Origin: Calothrix sp. PCC 7507
GTDB taxonomy: Bacteria > Cyanobacteriota > Cyanobacteriia > Cyanobacteriales > Nostocaceae
Length of the DNA: 64,000 nucleotides
Assembly (NCBI RefSeq): GCF_000316575.1
Contig: NC_019682.1
Span: forward strand, 2,974,001 to 3,038,000
Direction: 5' to 3'
Each line of letters begins with the position of its first letter. Position 1 is the first letter of the stretch. The notes under the pieces were generated by a model, which did not search any database, had not been told where the DNA came from, and was given only the letters and a program-made list of their open reading frames with translations. The translations under genes were made by a program, and so were the position numbers. Positions 9,359 through 19,547 of this stretch are shown piece after piece.

Positions 9359-12300
9359 ATGGTAATGCTCGCATCTGGCTCAATTTCAGGGTATGACCTC
9401 AAAGAAATGCTCCATGAGGGAGATGACACGATTATTTATCGAGCTATATCACAATTTGACCAACAACCTGTAATTCTGAAAATCCTCAAAACAGATTATC
9501 CTTCCATAGATGCGATCGCTCGTCTGAAACATGAATACAAAATTACAGAAAACCTGGATTTAGAAGGTGTTGTCAAAGTATTAAGACTAGAAACCCACGA
9601 AAATCGTTTAGCGATCGTGTTTGAAGACTTTGATGGATACTCCCTTAAACAATTACTGATTACAGGCAAACAAGAGTTAAAGAGTTTTATTAGGATTGCA
9701 ATTCAACTGGCACAAGCCTTAGTATCTGTACACACTTGCCAAATCATCCATAAAGATATTAAGCCTGCTAATATTATCATAAATCCAAAAACTGGGGTTG
9801 TAAAGCTTACCGACTTTAGTATTGCCTCACGCCTCAATAAAGAAACACCGCAACTAGCTGACCCTAACCAATTAGAAGGTACCTTGGTGTATATATCCCC
9901 GGAACAAACCGGGAGAATGAACCGTACCCTTGACTATCGGAGTGACTTCTATTCTCTTGGGATTACCTTCTATGAAATACTTACCGGGCAATTACCTTTT
10001 CAAAGCGATGACCCACTAGAGTTAGTTTACTGTCATATTGCTAAACAACCTACGGAAATTGAAACATTAAACCCAGAAATTCCGAATGCCATCTCATCTC
10101 TCGTCAAAAAACTGATGGCGAAAAATGCTGAAGACCGCTACCAAACAGCTAAAGGACTCTTGGCAGATTTGGAAATCTGTGGGGAGCAGTTAGAAACAAC
10201 AGGTGAAATCAGTGATTTCATACCTGGTCGTTTAGATGTTTTGAGTCAATTGCTCATCCCTCAAAAGCTTTATGGCAGAGAAACTCAAGTTAATTCACTC
10301 TTAGAGGCTTTTGAGCGAGTCAGTCAAGGAAGTCGCGAACTCATATTGGTTTCTGGCTATTCAGGAATTGGTAAATCTTCTGTAGTTAATGAAGTCAATA
10401 AACCCATCACTCGCGCCAAAGGCTTTTTTATTAGTGGTAAATTTGACCAATTTCAACGCAATATTCCCTATGCATCGCTGATTCAAGCTTTGAGTTCATT
10501 AATGCGGCAGCTGCTTACAGAAAATGCTACTAAACTTGAAACATGGCGTAGTGAAATCTTAGCCGCCGTTAAATCACATGGACAAGTCATCATTGATGTA
10601 ATTCCTGAAGTTGAATTAATTATAGGTAAACAACCAGAAGTAGTTCAACTGAGTGCGGTAGAATCACAAAACCGCTTCAATCGTGTTTTTAGTGAGTTTA
10701 TCCACGTCTTCGCCAAGAAAGAACACCCATTGGCTATCTTTTTAGATGACTTGCAATGGGCAGATTCAGCTACTTTAAAGTTAATAAAACTACTGATTAC
10801 TGACCAGAACACCAAATATTTACTCTTAATTGGAGCCTATCGAGATAATGAAGTTACCATTACACATCCCTTAATGGGAATAATAGAAGAAATCAATCAA
10901 AATGACACTGTTATTAGCAATATCATTTTACAAGCTCTTTCTTTGGAAGACTTTAATTATTTAATTTCTGATACATTACATCAAGATATAGAACCTCTAA
11001 AATTATTAGTAGATTTACTTTACAATAAAACAGGAGGAAATCCATTTTTTTTAACGCAATTATTACTGGTACTTAATCAAGAGAATTTGTTGAAGTTCAA
11101 CTTTATAACTGCCTTATGGCAGTGGGATATAGAAAAAATACAAGCAATTGGTATTACCGATCAGGGTATAGTAGAACTGATTGCCAGCCGAATTAAAAAC
11201 CTTCCAGCACCCACACAAGAAATATTAAAACTAGCAGCTTGTGTTGGCAATAGATTTTCTCTAGATATACTATCTATAGTCAGCGCAAAATCTATTACAA
11301 GTACGGCAAGTGAACTTTACTCTGCATTGCAATGTGGGTTAATTTTGCCTTTGAGTGATGCTTATCGCATCCCCTTAGTTTTTGAACAAGAAGAATCTGT
11401 TAAACTAAGTTTTGATTCTAAACAGATTAGTTATAAATTTTTACACGATCGCATTCAGCAAGCTGCTTATTCATTGATTCCAGAAAATAATAAACAGGGA
11501 ACTCATTTAAAAATAGGTAAGTTACTACTCCAACAGACACCTGCTGAATCATTAGCAGAAAATATTTTAGATATTGTCAACCAACTTAATGTGGGTTTGG
11601 ACTTATTGACTCAACAATCTGAAAAATATGATCTGGCAAAACTTAATCTTCTAGCTGGTAAAAAAGCCAAAGCAGCCACTGCTTACGAGTCTTGTGGCAG
11701 GTATTTAAATATAGGTTTAGGGCTTTTGACAGCCGATAGTTGGCATCAATTTTATGAACTGACATTGAATTTATATATTGAGACTACAGAAGCAGAGTAT
11801 TTAAATGGTCATTTTGATAATGCTCACAAATTAGTAGATATTGCACTGAGTCAAGCAAATAACACCTTAGATAAGGTTAAGTTACATGAAATAAAAATGC
11901 TAACTTACATGGCACATAATCAGATGCCAGAAGTCTTACAAATTGGTGTAAAAGCTCTCAAAGAGCTAGGAGTAACACTACCCCAAAAACCTACGAAATT
12001 AAATGTTTTGTCAGCTTTAATTCAGACAAAGCTAACATTAATAGGTAAACCGATAGAAAACTTAGCTTTGTTACCTGAAATGTCTGACCCCTATAAACTA
12101 GCAGCTATGCAAATCTTATTGCAAATTGTTCCAGCTGCTAGTCAGGCAGGATCTTTTCTTTTTGTACTAGCTGTATTTGCTATGGTGAGGTTATCTGTAA
12201 AATACGGCAAATCACCAGCTTCAGCTTATGCTTATGCAGCTTATGGTACTATTTTATCTGATAAATTTAACCAAGTTGAGACAGGATATAAATTAGGAAA

Positions 12301-14755
12301 GCTAGCAATAGAGTTACTTTCAAACACGAATACTAACTCACTCAAAGCCACAGTTTACTTTGTACATAATGGCACAATTAGGTTTTATAAAGAGCATGTT
12401 AAAAACACAATAGCACCACTTTTAGAAGGGATGCAGAGTGGACTAGAATTAGGAAATATAGAAAATGCTGGCTATTGTGCTGTAATTGCAGGTTATCATT
12501 CTTTGCTTTCTGGGGAAAACTTGGAATTGGTAGACAAAAAAATATTGAGCTATGTCGAGTTGATGCAGAAGTTAAAGCTTGAATCTCTAGCAGCAGCTAC
12601 AAGTGTTTTTAGACAGGCGACTTTAAATCTACAGGGGAAGTCATTGATGAAAAATGCTTTAGTTGGCGAGGCATTTGATGAAATAACAATGGCATCTAAA
12701 GTAACTAAGAATTACTCTTTTAAAGGTTTTTATCATGGCTCTAAAACTATATTATGTTATTTATTTGAAGAATATGAACTAGCAATTGAAAATGCCATCA
12801 TCGCTGAAAAGACTCATGCCGATAACGTTGGATTATTGATTTATATTACTAATAATTTTTATTATTCTTTGGCTCTAATTTCATTTTCTGAAAAAGCTTT
12901 ACCTTTGAAGAAAAAGCAATACTTAAAACAGGTGGCAGCGAATCAGCAGCAAATGAAACAATGGGCGAAACAAGCACCATGTAACTTCCAGCATAAATAT
13001 GAACTAGTGGAAGCAGAGAAAGCAAGAGTATTGGGTAAATTACAAGTGGCAATAGATTTATATGACTGTGCTATTGATGGAGCTAGGAAAAATGGTTATA
13101 TCCAAGAAGAGGCTTTGGCAAATGAACTAGCAGCAAAGTTTTATATGGGTTTAGGTAAAGAAAAAATTGCCAAAATGTATATGACTGAAGCTTACTATGG
13201 TTATATCCATTGGGGAGCTATAGCGAAAGTACAAGACTTAGATGAACGCTATACTAATTTTATAATTCGTAATCAAAATATTAAACAGTTAGAAATAGAT
13301 GTAACTAGAACTATTGCTACAACAAAAATAAATTACTCGCAAACTACAAGTAACAGCAATGGTGTCTTGGATTTGGCTACGGTACTAAAGGCTTCACAAG
13401 CAATTAGCAGCGAGATAGTTTTAGATAAATTGCTAGATACTCTTTTACATATAATTCTCGAAAACGCTGCAGCCCAAAAGGGTTGCCTTATTTTAGTTAA
13501 AGATAATGAATTATTTATAGAAGCAATCAATACTACAGAAAATTCCTCTATTATTCTGCAATCAACTCCAGTTAAAGCAAGCCAAGATATCCCTATTTCC
13601 ATAGTTAACTACGTTGCTAGAACCCAAGAGACTTTGGTGATAAATGATGCTAGTTCTCAGACTCTTTATCAATCAGATGTTTATATCCAACGCCATGAGC
13701 CAAAATCAATATTGTGCAGTCCTATTTTCTATCAGGGTAAGTTTCTTGGTATTTTGTACTTAGAAAATAAACTGATTGTAGGTGCATTTACTTCCGAACG
13801 TGTCAAGATATTGAATTTAATCACATCCCAAGCTGCTATTTCTTTAGAGAATTCTCGACTTTATCAGCAGGCCCAAGACTATGCTAAAGAATTAGAATTT
13901 TCCCTATCTGAACTCAAGCAAATACAATTGCATCTTGTGCAGAGTGAAAAAATGTCTACTTTGGGTAATTTAGTATCAGGGATAGCACATGAAATTAACA
14001 ATCCTATTGGTTTTATTATAGGCAATTTAAAACCTGCAAGTGAATACGTAAAAGACTTGTTAGAGTTAATTGACTTGTATGAATATTACTATCCTCAGCC
14101 AGTGGCAAAAATCACAGGAAAAGTGAAAGAAATAGAGTTGGAATATGTAAGGGAAGACTTACCTAAACTAATTGCTTCCATGCAAGAAGGGATAAACCGT
14201 ATTTATGATGTGAGCGTAAGCTTGCGTACTTTTTCTAGAGGAGATACCCAAACAACGATTCCTTGCAATCTCTATGAAGTTATCGACAGTACACTTTTGA
14301 TTCTCAAACACCGTCTGAAAGCCTCACATACTCGTCCGGAAATTGAGGTAGTGAAAAATTATGACGACATCCCGTTAGTCCGGTGTTTTCCTGGGCAACT
14401 TAGTCAGGTATTTATGAACCTACTTGCTAATGCTATTGATGCTGTGGAAGAGTCAAATATAGGGCGCAATATAGATGAGATTAAGCTAAATCCTAATCGA
14501 ATTACTTTAAGTATCAAGCTAAACGAAGATCAGAAGTGTGTGTTGATCCGAATTAAAGATAATGGGGTAGGAATGACCCCAGAAGTTAAGCAGAAAATTT
14601 TTGATCACTTATTTACTACCAAACCTGTTGGTAAAGGAACGGGTTTGGGATTAGCGATCGCACTTCAAATTATCATCGAAAAACATCGTGGAAGCATTGA
14701 GGTAAATTCCACGCTTGGGCAAGGAACAGAGTTTGTAATCCAGTTGCCAATATAG
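9359..14755 (+). CDS. Giant hybrid Ser/Thr kinase - AAA ATPase - GAF - histidine kinase
   Basis: About 1,798 residues from the ATG at 9359, which follows AGAAGG; a second ATG lies two codons later and an in-frame TTG at 9338. Numbered from 9338, the order is: protein kinase (about 18-280; VILK lysine near 48, HKDIKPAN loop, TDFS in place of DFG), then an AAA/ORC-like ATPase with GYSGIGKSS near 338 and a Walker B-like LAIFLDDLQWAD. A long TPR-like helical region follows, then GAF (about 1360-1510). The histidine kinase has the H-box LVSGIAHEINNPIG near 1549, the N-box NLLANAIDAVEE, and the G-boxes DNGVGM and GKGTGLGLA. This architecture is typical of filamentous cyanobacterial HstK-type kinases. 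No response regulator is adjacent. The signal is unknown. Confidence 0.92.
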   Translation: MVMLASGSISGYDLKEMLHEGDDTIIYRAISQFDQQPVILKILKTDYPSIDAIARLKHEYKITENLDLEGVVKVLRLETHENRLAIVFEDFDGYSLKQLLITGKQELKSFIRIAIQLAQALVSVHTCQIIHKDIKPANIIINPKTGVVKLTDFSIASRLNKETPQLADPNQLEGTLVYISPEQTGRMNRTLDYRSDFYSLGITFYEILTGQLPFQSDDPLELVYCHIAKQPTEIETLNPEIPNAISSLVKKLMAKNAEDRYQTAKGLLADLEICGEQLETTGEISDFIPGRLDVLSQLLIPQKLYGRETQVNSLLEAFERVSQGSRELILVSGYSGIGKSSVVNEVNKPITRAKGFFISGKFDQFQRNIPYASLIQALSSLMRQLLTENATKLETWRSEILAAVKSHGQVIIDVIPEVELIIGKQPEVVQLSAVESQNRFNRVFSEFIHVFAKKEHPLAIFLDDLQWADSATLKLIKLLITDQNTKYLLLIGAYRDNEVTITHPLMGIIEEINQNDTVISNIILQALSLEDFNYLISDTLHQDIEPLKLLVDLLYNKTGGNPFFLTQLLLVLNQENLLKFNFITALWQWDIEKIQAIGITDQGIVELIASRIKNLPAPTQEILKLAACVGNRFSLDILSIVSAKSITSTASELYSALQCGLILPLSDAYRIPLVFEQEESVKLSFDSKQISYKFLHDRIQQAAYSLIPENNKQGTHLKIGKLLLQQTPAESLAENILDIVNQLNVGLDLLTQQSEKYDLAKLNLLAGKKAKAATAYESCGRYLNIGLGLLTADSWHQFYELTLNLYIETTEAEYLNGHFDNAHKLVDIALSQANNTLDKVKLHEIKMLTYMAHNQMPEVLQIGVKALKELGVTLPQKPTKLNVLSALIQTKLTLIGKPIENLALLPEMSDPYKLAAMQILLQIVPAASQAGSFLFVLAVFAMVRLSVKYGKSPASAYAYAAYGTILSDKFNQVETGYKLGKLAIELLSNTNTNSLKATVYFVHNGTIRFYKEHVKNTIAPLLEGMQSGLELGNIENAGYCAVIAGYHSLLSGENLELVDKKILSYVELMQKLKLESLAAATSVFRQATLNLQGKSLMKNALVGEAFDEITMASKVTKNYSFKGFYHGSKTILCYLFEEYELAIENAIIAEKTHADNVGLLIYITNNFYYSLALISFSEKALPLKKKQYLKQVAANQQQMKQWAKQAPCNFQHKYELVEAEKARVLGKLQVAIDLYDCAIDGARKNGYIQEEALANELAAKFYMGLGKEKIAKMYMTEAYYGYIHWGAIAKVQDLDERYTNFIIRNQNIKQLEIDVTRTIATTKINYSQTTSNSNGVLDLATVLKASQAISSEIVLDKLLDTLLHIILENAAAQKGCLILVKDNELFIEAINTTENSSIILQSTPVKASQDIPISIVNYVARTQETLVINDASSQTLYQSDVYIQRHEPKSILCSPIFYQGKFLGILYLENKLIVGAFTSERVKILNLITSQAAISLENSRLYQQAQDYAKELEFSLSELKQIQLHLVQSEKMSTLGNLVSGIAHEINNPIGFIIGNLKPASEYVKDLLELIDLYEYYYPQPVAKITGKVKEIELEYVREDLPKLIASMQEGINRIYDVSVSLRTFSRGDTQTTIPCNLYEVIDSTLLILKHRLKASHTRPEIEVVKNYDDIPLVRCFPGQLSQVFMNLLANAIDAVEESNIGRNIDEIKLNPNRITLSIKLNEDQKCVLIRIKDNGVGMTPEVKQKIFDHLFTTKPVGKGTGLGLAIALQIIIEKHRGSIEVNSTLGQGTEFVIQLPI

Positions 14756-14805
14756 CAATTCTCGGTCACGTGAGGTACACCCGTAAGGACGGCAGTGCCC
14801 ACCTG

Positions 14806-15071
14806 TGTCAACTTAAGCCCAGGCGAATAGAATTCGCGGCTATACAGGCGAAGTCCGCCTCCGCGGACTAACGAAAAATCAAGGTTTTGAAACCCACGGA
14901 GGTGGGTTTTGTCTGTGTAGACGAGCCAGTGCGTTGGGGAGACAGCGCCGTGGGCGGGTTTCCCGACTTGAGGTGACTGTCGTCGGCTCTGCCGACTTGT
15001 TCGCTTTTAGCGTTCCCGCAGGGTAGCAACTGGCGTGCGGTTTCTAACCGCCGATTTCACGTTAAGTTGAT
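14806..15071. mobile_element. Small non-coding element with TGTCAACTTAA-type ends (copy A)
   Basis: TGTCAACTTAA at 14806-14816 and TTAAGTTGAT at 15062-15071 are near-perfect inverted ends of a roughly 266-bp segment without a coding frame. The interior carries hairpins: GCGAAT-AGA-ATTCGC, AGTCCGC-CTCC-GCGGACT and AACCCAC-GGAG-GTGGGTT. The same ends occur in opposite orientation at 43539-43775, where the inner flanks also match (TTAACGTGAAA on one side, CTTAAGC on the other). I interpret both as miniature elements, or repeats bounded by such ends. Confidence 0.5.
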
Positions 15072-15543
15072 ACGTATGGGCAGTGCTGTGCCCCTACAGC
15101 TTGCGATATGATTTTGTACCGCATCTGAATGGGAACTGCTATACAGTTGGCGTGCTTCTAGGAAAAATATGTCTTTATTTACGGTAGATGCTTCCATATC
15201 TTTGGGCTATCCTCTGACAGCAGCTTCTTTCTGGTGCTTGTTTTTAAACAGAGAAGTTTTTTAATCCCTTTGTCCTACAAGCATCTTTTAAAATTACTCT
15301 CTTTGAGTATACCGTCATACCGTCTTTTTAAAAGAGCCGCACCCTAATGGGCTAGCCTACGACAACGCTGGGCGAACCAACCATGTTTTCTTGCTCTTTC
15401 TTTTGCCTGATTCGGTTGAAATTATGACAGCAAGTATATAGTCCGGGAGATAGACAAAATGCGATCGCCCACCCTACGGTTGTTGAGAATGACCCAAAAC
15501 ATCAGATAATTGATTGATTAGCAATCCCTAGAATGCTGGACGC
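15072..15543. other. Intergenic region upstream of argC
   Basis: This 472-bp region starts with a dispersed repeat (GGGCAGTGCTGTGCCCCTAC near 15078). The rest is AT-rich sequence with no coding frame and presumably includes the argC promoter. No terminator or RNA gene was recognised. Confidence 0.45.
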
Positions 15544-16512
15544 ATGACTAAACCTAAGATTTTCATTGATGGGGAATCGGGAACCACTGGCTTACAGATT
15601 CACTCGCGTCTCAACGGACGAGATGACATTGAGTTAGTCAGTATTGAGACATCTAAACGCAGAGATGCAACTGAGCGAGCAAAACTGATTAATGCGGTTG
15701 ACATTGCCATTCTCTGTCTACCTGATGATGGCGCCCGCGAAGCTGTCAGCTTAGTTAGCAGTCTGGGGGTGAAGATTCTCGATGCTAGTAGTGCCCATCG
15801 CACAGCTAAAGGCTGGGTTTATGGCTTTCCAGAACTGAATCCAGGACAGCGACAGAAAATTGCTAACGCTCGGTTTGTCAGTAATCCTGGCTGCTATCCC
15901 ACAGGATTTTTAGCTTGTGTGCGTCCGCTGATAGCTAAGGAACTGCTTCCTAGTAACTTTCCCATCACCATTAATGCGGTGTCTGGCTACTCTGGAGGCG
16001 GGAAGAATCTCATCCAAAAGTATGATAGCTTTCATGAGCAGCAAACCACTGCCACATCACTCTACCCCTATGGCGTTTATGGCTTGCAGTTTGGACATAA
16101 GCATGTCAAAGAAATGCATGAGTATTCTGGGTTAGCATCACCACCATTGTTTGTACCTGCGGTGGGGGATTTCGAGCAGGGAATGTTGGTGCAGGTACCT
16201 TTGCCGTTATGGACTTTAGAGCATCCACCGTCGGGGAAAGTGATTTATGATGCGATCGCAGACCACTTCCAAGGTGAAAAATTTGTCCAGGTGGCTCCTT
16301 TGGCAGATGCCACTCTGCTGCGAGATGGCACTTTCTTAGACGTGATGGCACTGAATGGCACTAATATTGTGCAAGTTTTTGTCTTCGCTAACGATAATAC
16401 CAAAGAAGTGCTGTTAGTCGCTCAACTCGACAATTTGGGCAAGGGCGCATCCGGGGCTGCAGTGCAAAACCTGAATATTATGCTGGGTTTTCCAGAAGAG
16501 TTGGGATTGTGA
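15544..16512 (+). CDS. argC: N-acetyl-gamma-glutamyl-phosphate reductase (type 2 ArgC)
   Basis: The 322-residue enzyme reduces N-acetyl-glutamyl phosphate to the semialdehyde with NADPH in arginine synthesis. Visible features are the nucleotide-binding start IFIDGESGTTGLQI, DASSAHR, the catalytic cysteine in SNPGCYPTG, and AVSGYSGGGK. The GESGTTG start and the length near 310-320 match the shorter type 2 class rather than the approximately 350-residue class. The gene stands alone; other arginine genes are not in the window. The start at ATG 15544 is supported by family alignment from memory. Confidence 0.95.
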   Translation: MTKPKIFIDGESGTTGLQIHSRLNGRDDIELVSIETSKRRDATERAKLINAVDIAILCLPDDGAREAVSLVSSLGVKILDASSAHRTAKGWVYGFPELNPGQRQKIANARFVSNPGCYPTGFLACVRPLIAKELLPSNFPITINAVSGYSGGGKNLIQKYDSFHEQQTTATSLYPYGVYGLQFGHKHVKEMHEYSGLASPPLFVPAVGDFEQGMLVQVPLPLWTLEHPPSGKVIYDAIADHFQGEKFVQVAPLADATLLRDGTFLDVMALNGTNIVQVFVFANDNTKEVLLVAQLDNLGKGASGAAVQNLNIMLGFPEELGL

Positions 16513-16873
16513 TTTGCTAAATTGGCTGCCAGCACATCTTCATTCAACTAATAATTAGCGATCGCATTGATGACGGCTTTTGTAGATATGCGATCGCTCA
16601 GAGCCAAAAAAAATCTGAGGAACAGCATAGTCGCGATGTATGCGTTGATGCATACATCCTGACTTATGTTAATGAAAGAGAATAGGGTAAATGACAAATG
16701 ACAAAATTTAAGCTTTGAACTCGGAATGTCAAGTTATACACTTAAATATCCAAGTTCAAAGCTCTAATGTGCCGATTCTAAAGCAGAATTAACGAGATAT
16801 TTTCTCCAATCCCGACGTTTGCAGCTGCATTCTCCGAGATTGCGGGGGAAATCTCCACCTCAAATTGTCAAAG
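16513..16873. other. Intergenic region with an 11-bp inverted repeat
   Basis: This 361-bp gap between the argC stop and the stop of the next, convergent gene contains two HIP1 sites. A perfect inverted repeat, AGCTTTGAACT (16711-16721) and AGTTCAAAGCT (16753-16763), has a 31-base loop that includes GAACTCGGAA, similar to the minisatellite unit at 36.2 kb. It could serve as a terminator for either gene, though no clear T-tract follows. Confidence 0.5.
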
Positions 16874-18526
16874 TTAGGCCTTATTTTTGAAAGAGTCTAG
16901 CCATTCTTGGACTTGCTGACGTGCAATATCACGTCCACCCAAACCAAAAGCTAGAGCAATAGCCACAGCGATCGCACCTAGCAAAAGTCCGAAAGCTAAA
17001 TTTACAATATCATTGGCAACACCAATCTGTTGCAGTGCTATTGCTGACACTAAAGCAATGATGGAAATCCGCGCCACCTGAGCCAAAATCCGGGCTTGGC
17101 GATCGCCAGAACTAGCGATGATATTAAAAGCCAGATTAGCTAAAAATAAGCCGATCGCAAATACCACTAATCCAGCCAGAACTCGCCCAGCGATAATCAC
17201 AATCCCAGATACTAAAGCTGACAGTGCTGGAATCTTCAAAATATCAACCGCTGCTACAGTCGCAAACAGCAAGATCCCCACTAAAACCACAACCCCAGCC
17301 AATTCTGATGGGGTACGGGTGGGTGCAGGATGTGTGCTTGCGTCTTCTGAGAATGCTGATTCCCTTCTGGGTGTTGGCAGACCCAAAATATTGAGAATAT
17401 TGTTAAAGCCGATACTTGTGAGGACGCTAGTAACTAGATCCGACACAAACTGCCCCAGAAAATAGGCGAAAATCAAAATGCCCAAAGCTGTAAAGATTGC
17501 AGGTAAAGTGTTAAGAACCTGTTGTAGCGCCGCAATTGCTGGAATTGAAATCGCCTCAATTTTGAGAGCATTCAGAGCAGCGATCGCCACAGGAATCAAA
17601 ATCAAAATATAGACAATCAAGCCTACAATATTCGAGAGAGATTGCGTTCCTGTAGATGGAGAGATGCCAAAGCGACTACCTAAATGGTCAATTCCCGTCG
17701 TCGCCAACAAGTTGCTGACAATCCTGCGGACAATGTTGGCTAAAAACCAACCGACTACTGCAATTACTGTTGCTCCTAAAATATTTGGTAGAATTGAAAG
17801 GATTTGCGTAGTCAGAGCTTGTACTGGAAGTAGTGCTTCTCTCAACCCCAGCGTATCCAGAACTGGGAGGAGAAACAGCAAAAAGATGAACCAGTAAAGA
17901 GCAGTAGCGATAGTTTCACTGACAGACAACTGATTGAGGTTTGATGTCCCATCTTGTGTCTGTTCATTCAGCCGCTCATCCAGTCTCAACGCTCGTAATC
18001 CGCGTATTGTCACCAGCTTTACAACAGTCGCTAACAACCAAGCAGCTCCCAACAAAATTCCTGCAACGAACAACTTTGGCAAGTAGGCAAAAATTTGATT
18101 GAGAAAACTATTGAGGGGTTGCGAAGCTACCTGTAGCCCTAGCTTATCTAAGACAGCTACCACCGTCACCAGGACGATGCCCCAAAAAACTAAACCGGAG
18201 ATTAATCCCTCCACCTTGGGAGAATTCTCACGTCCTGTCAGCCCTGACGCAATGCGGTTATCTATGTCTGTGCGATTGAGGATTCCCTTCAGCACGGCTG
18301 CAGCAACTGCAGCAATCAGTAAACCAATGAATAAAATAGCTACTGCTCCCAGGATCTGTGGAGTAGATGCCAACAGCTGATTACCAACTACTTGCACATC
18401 AGTAATTCCTTGCTTTATCCCTGGTTGATCAGTCGGTATAGTTGGTGATTGCGCTAACAACTGCTGCACCCTCATCGACAAACCAACTTCTATCGCCGGG
18501 GTTATTCCTGGCCAAGTTGTGTTCAT
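16874..18526 (-). CDS. Mechanosensitive-channel-like membrane protein with repeated TM-helix segments
   Basis: About 550 residues from the ATG at 18526; an upstream in-frame TTG at 18538 would add four. The protein contains many hydrophobic segments in repeated units, each with patterns such as ILGAVAILFIGLLIA, LPKLFVAGILLGAAWLLA, LPNILGATVIAVVGWFLAN and LPAIFTALGILIFAYFLGQ. Each is followed by a short amphipathic stretch containing a FNNIL- or IDHLG-like turn. This matches the TM_helix-repeat proteins annotated near the MscS family. A classical MscS pore and beta domain is not evident, so gating by tension is only inferred. Confidence 0.8.
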   Translation of the reverse strand: MNTTWPGITPAIEVGLSMRVQQLLAQSPTIPTDQPGIKQGITDVQVVGNQLLASTPQILGAVAILFIGLLIAAVAAAVLKGILNRTDIDNRIASGLTGRENSPKVEGLISGLVFWGIVLVTVVAVLDKLGLQVASQPLNSFLNQIFAYLPKLFVAGILLGAAWLLATVVKLVTIRGLRALRLDERLNEQTQDGTSNLNQLSVSETIATALYWFIFLLFLLPVLDTLGLREALLPVQALTTQILSILPNILGATVIAVVGWFLANIVRRIVSNLLATTGIDHLGSRFGISPSTGTQSLSNIVGLIVYILILIPVAIAALNALKIEAISIPAIAALQQVLNTLPAIFTALGILIFAYFLGQFVSDLVTSVLTSIGFNNILNILGLPTPRRESAFSEDASTHPAPTRTPSELAGVVVLVGILLFATVAAVDILKIPALSALVSGIVIIAGRVLAGLVVFAIGLFLANLAFNIIASSGDRQARILAQVARISIIALVSAIALQQIGVANDIVNLAFGLLLGAIAVAIALAFGLGGRDIARQQVQEWLDSFKNKA

Positions 18527-18942
18527 GGTTTTCCGCAATTTAAGGTTAAGTTTTCGTCAAAAACACAGGAGCTACTTCTGGCGCAGATTGTTCTGAACAA
18601 TCTACTTGCCGTAACTTCACTAGTGTTTTGCTTATCAACTTACCAGTAAAAACATTTATGACATTGATATCAAGAGTAATTTTTTACTTTATTTGGTATT
18701 GGTCATTCATTGTTGGTTATTTGTAAGTAATTAAGGGTCAAAAGTCAAGAGTCAAGGGTTACAATTCCTAACTCATCACAGCGGTTTTCAGATCAATGAG
18801 GTACAGTTTAAATCGCAAAGCCTTTTTCTTCTGTTAACTTGCTGCATTGGTGGCTCTTCGACTACCCAATTCCCCATTCCCCCCATTAACAGCACCTGAT
18901 TTCGAGTTACTCTAAGTGCAGCAAGAGCATCAAAAATGTCTA
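18527..18942. other. Intergenic region with heptameric repeats
   Basis: This 416-bp region between divergent genes holds AGTCAAG-type heptamers around 18736-18760. It also includes the promoters of the flanking genes. An in-frame GTG at 18916 ahead of the next gene would add nine residues, but the ATG at 18943 fits the family better. Confidence 0.45.
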
Positions 18943-19386
18943 ATGTCCCAAGTTTTAGAACAATCGATTGAAATTAATGCCACAGCTGCGGTGGTTGAGC
19001 GATGTATTACCGATCTAGCGCTCATGCGTCGCTGGCTTAATCCCGTCCTGCGTTGCGAACCTGTGGGCGAAGTATGGAGTACTGATGTTGGTAGTCAAAG
19101 TCGGTTTATCATTCAAATTCCCTTACTGCAACCCACATTGAACAGCGTTGTTGTCGAAAGACAACCGGGTTTAGTAGTCTGGGAATTTCAGGGATTTTTC
19201 CAAGGACGCGATCGCTGGGAATGTCAACCAGTAGCCAAGGGAACATCCCTACTCAACCGCTTTGAGTTCGATATTCCGAATCCCCTAGTCAGTTGGGGTT
19301 TCAACACCTTCGCCGCATCTTGGACAAAAGAAGATATGCAAGCCCAACTACGCCGCCTCAAACGCGTAGCCGAACTACAACAATAG
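18943..19386 (+). CDS. SRPBCC (START/polyketide-cyclase-like) family protein
   Basis: The protein has 147 residues from the ATG at 18943, beginning SQVLEQSIEINATAAVVERC. The opening strand, the two short helices (VVERCITDLALMRRWLNP) and the later beta strands ending in a long C-terminal helix are typical of the SRPBCC helix-grip fold, which encloses a hydrophobic ligand pocket. No catalytic residues identify a reaction. It lies convergent with the SirB1-like gene. The fold call is good; the ligand is unknown. Confidence 0.75.
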   Translation: MSQVLEQSIEINATAAVVERCITDLALMRRWLNPVLRCEPVGEVWSTDVGSQSRFIIQIPLLQPTLNSVVVERQPGLVVWEFQGFFQGRDRWECQPVAKGTSLLNRFEFDIPNPLVSWGFNTFAASWTKEDMQAQLRRLKRVAELQQ

Positions 19387-19547
19387 TCAGTGATCAGTGA
19401 ACAGTTATCAGTGAACAGACTGATGACTGATCAATAAGTTGGCAAGCATAAACCAAACTATATAACGAAACGTCAATACACCATAAACCCTAACAAAGTA
19501 CCAAGGACAAACGACGATAAGCGCCAGTTAGCTTTATTGATAACTGA
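19387..19547. repeat. Heptamer-type repeats between two convergent genes
   Basis: AGTGATCAGTGAACAGTTATC-like heptameric motifs occur just after the SRPBCC stop, and their complement (GATAACTGATCACTGATCAC) occurs just before the SirB1-like stop. The two blocks are mutually complementary and could fold into a stem, giving a possible bidirectional terminator. Confidence 0.6.

Noticed and set aside
12849-13602. Antisense frames inside the giant kinase gene
   Set aside because: Shadow frames of a well-supported gene; no motifs and no starts with ribosome sites.
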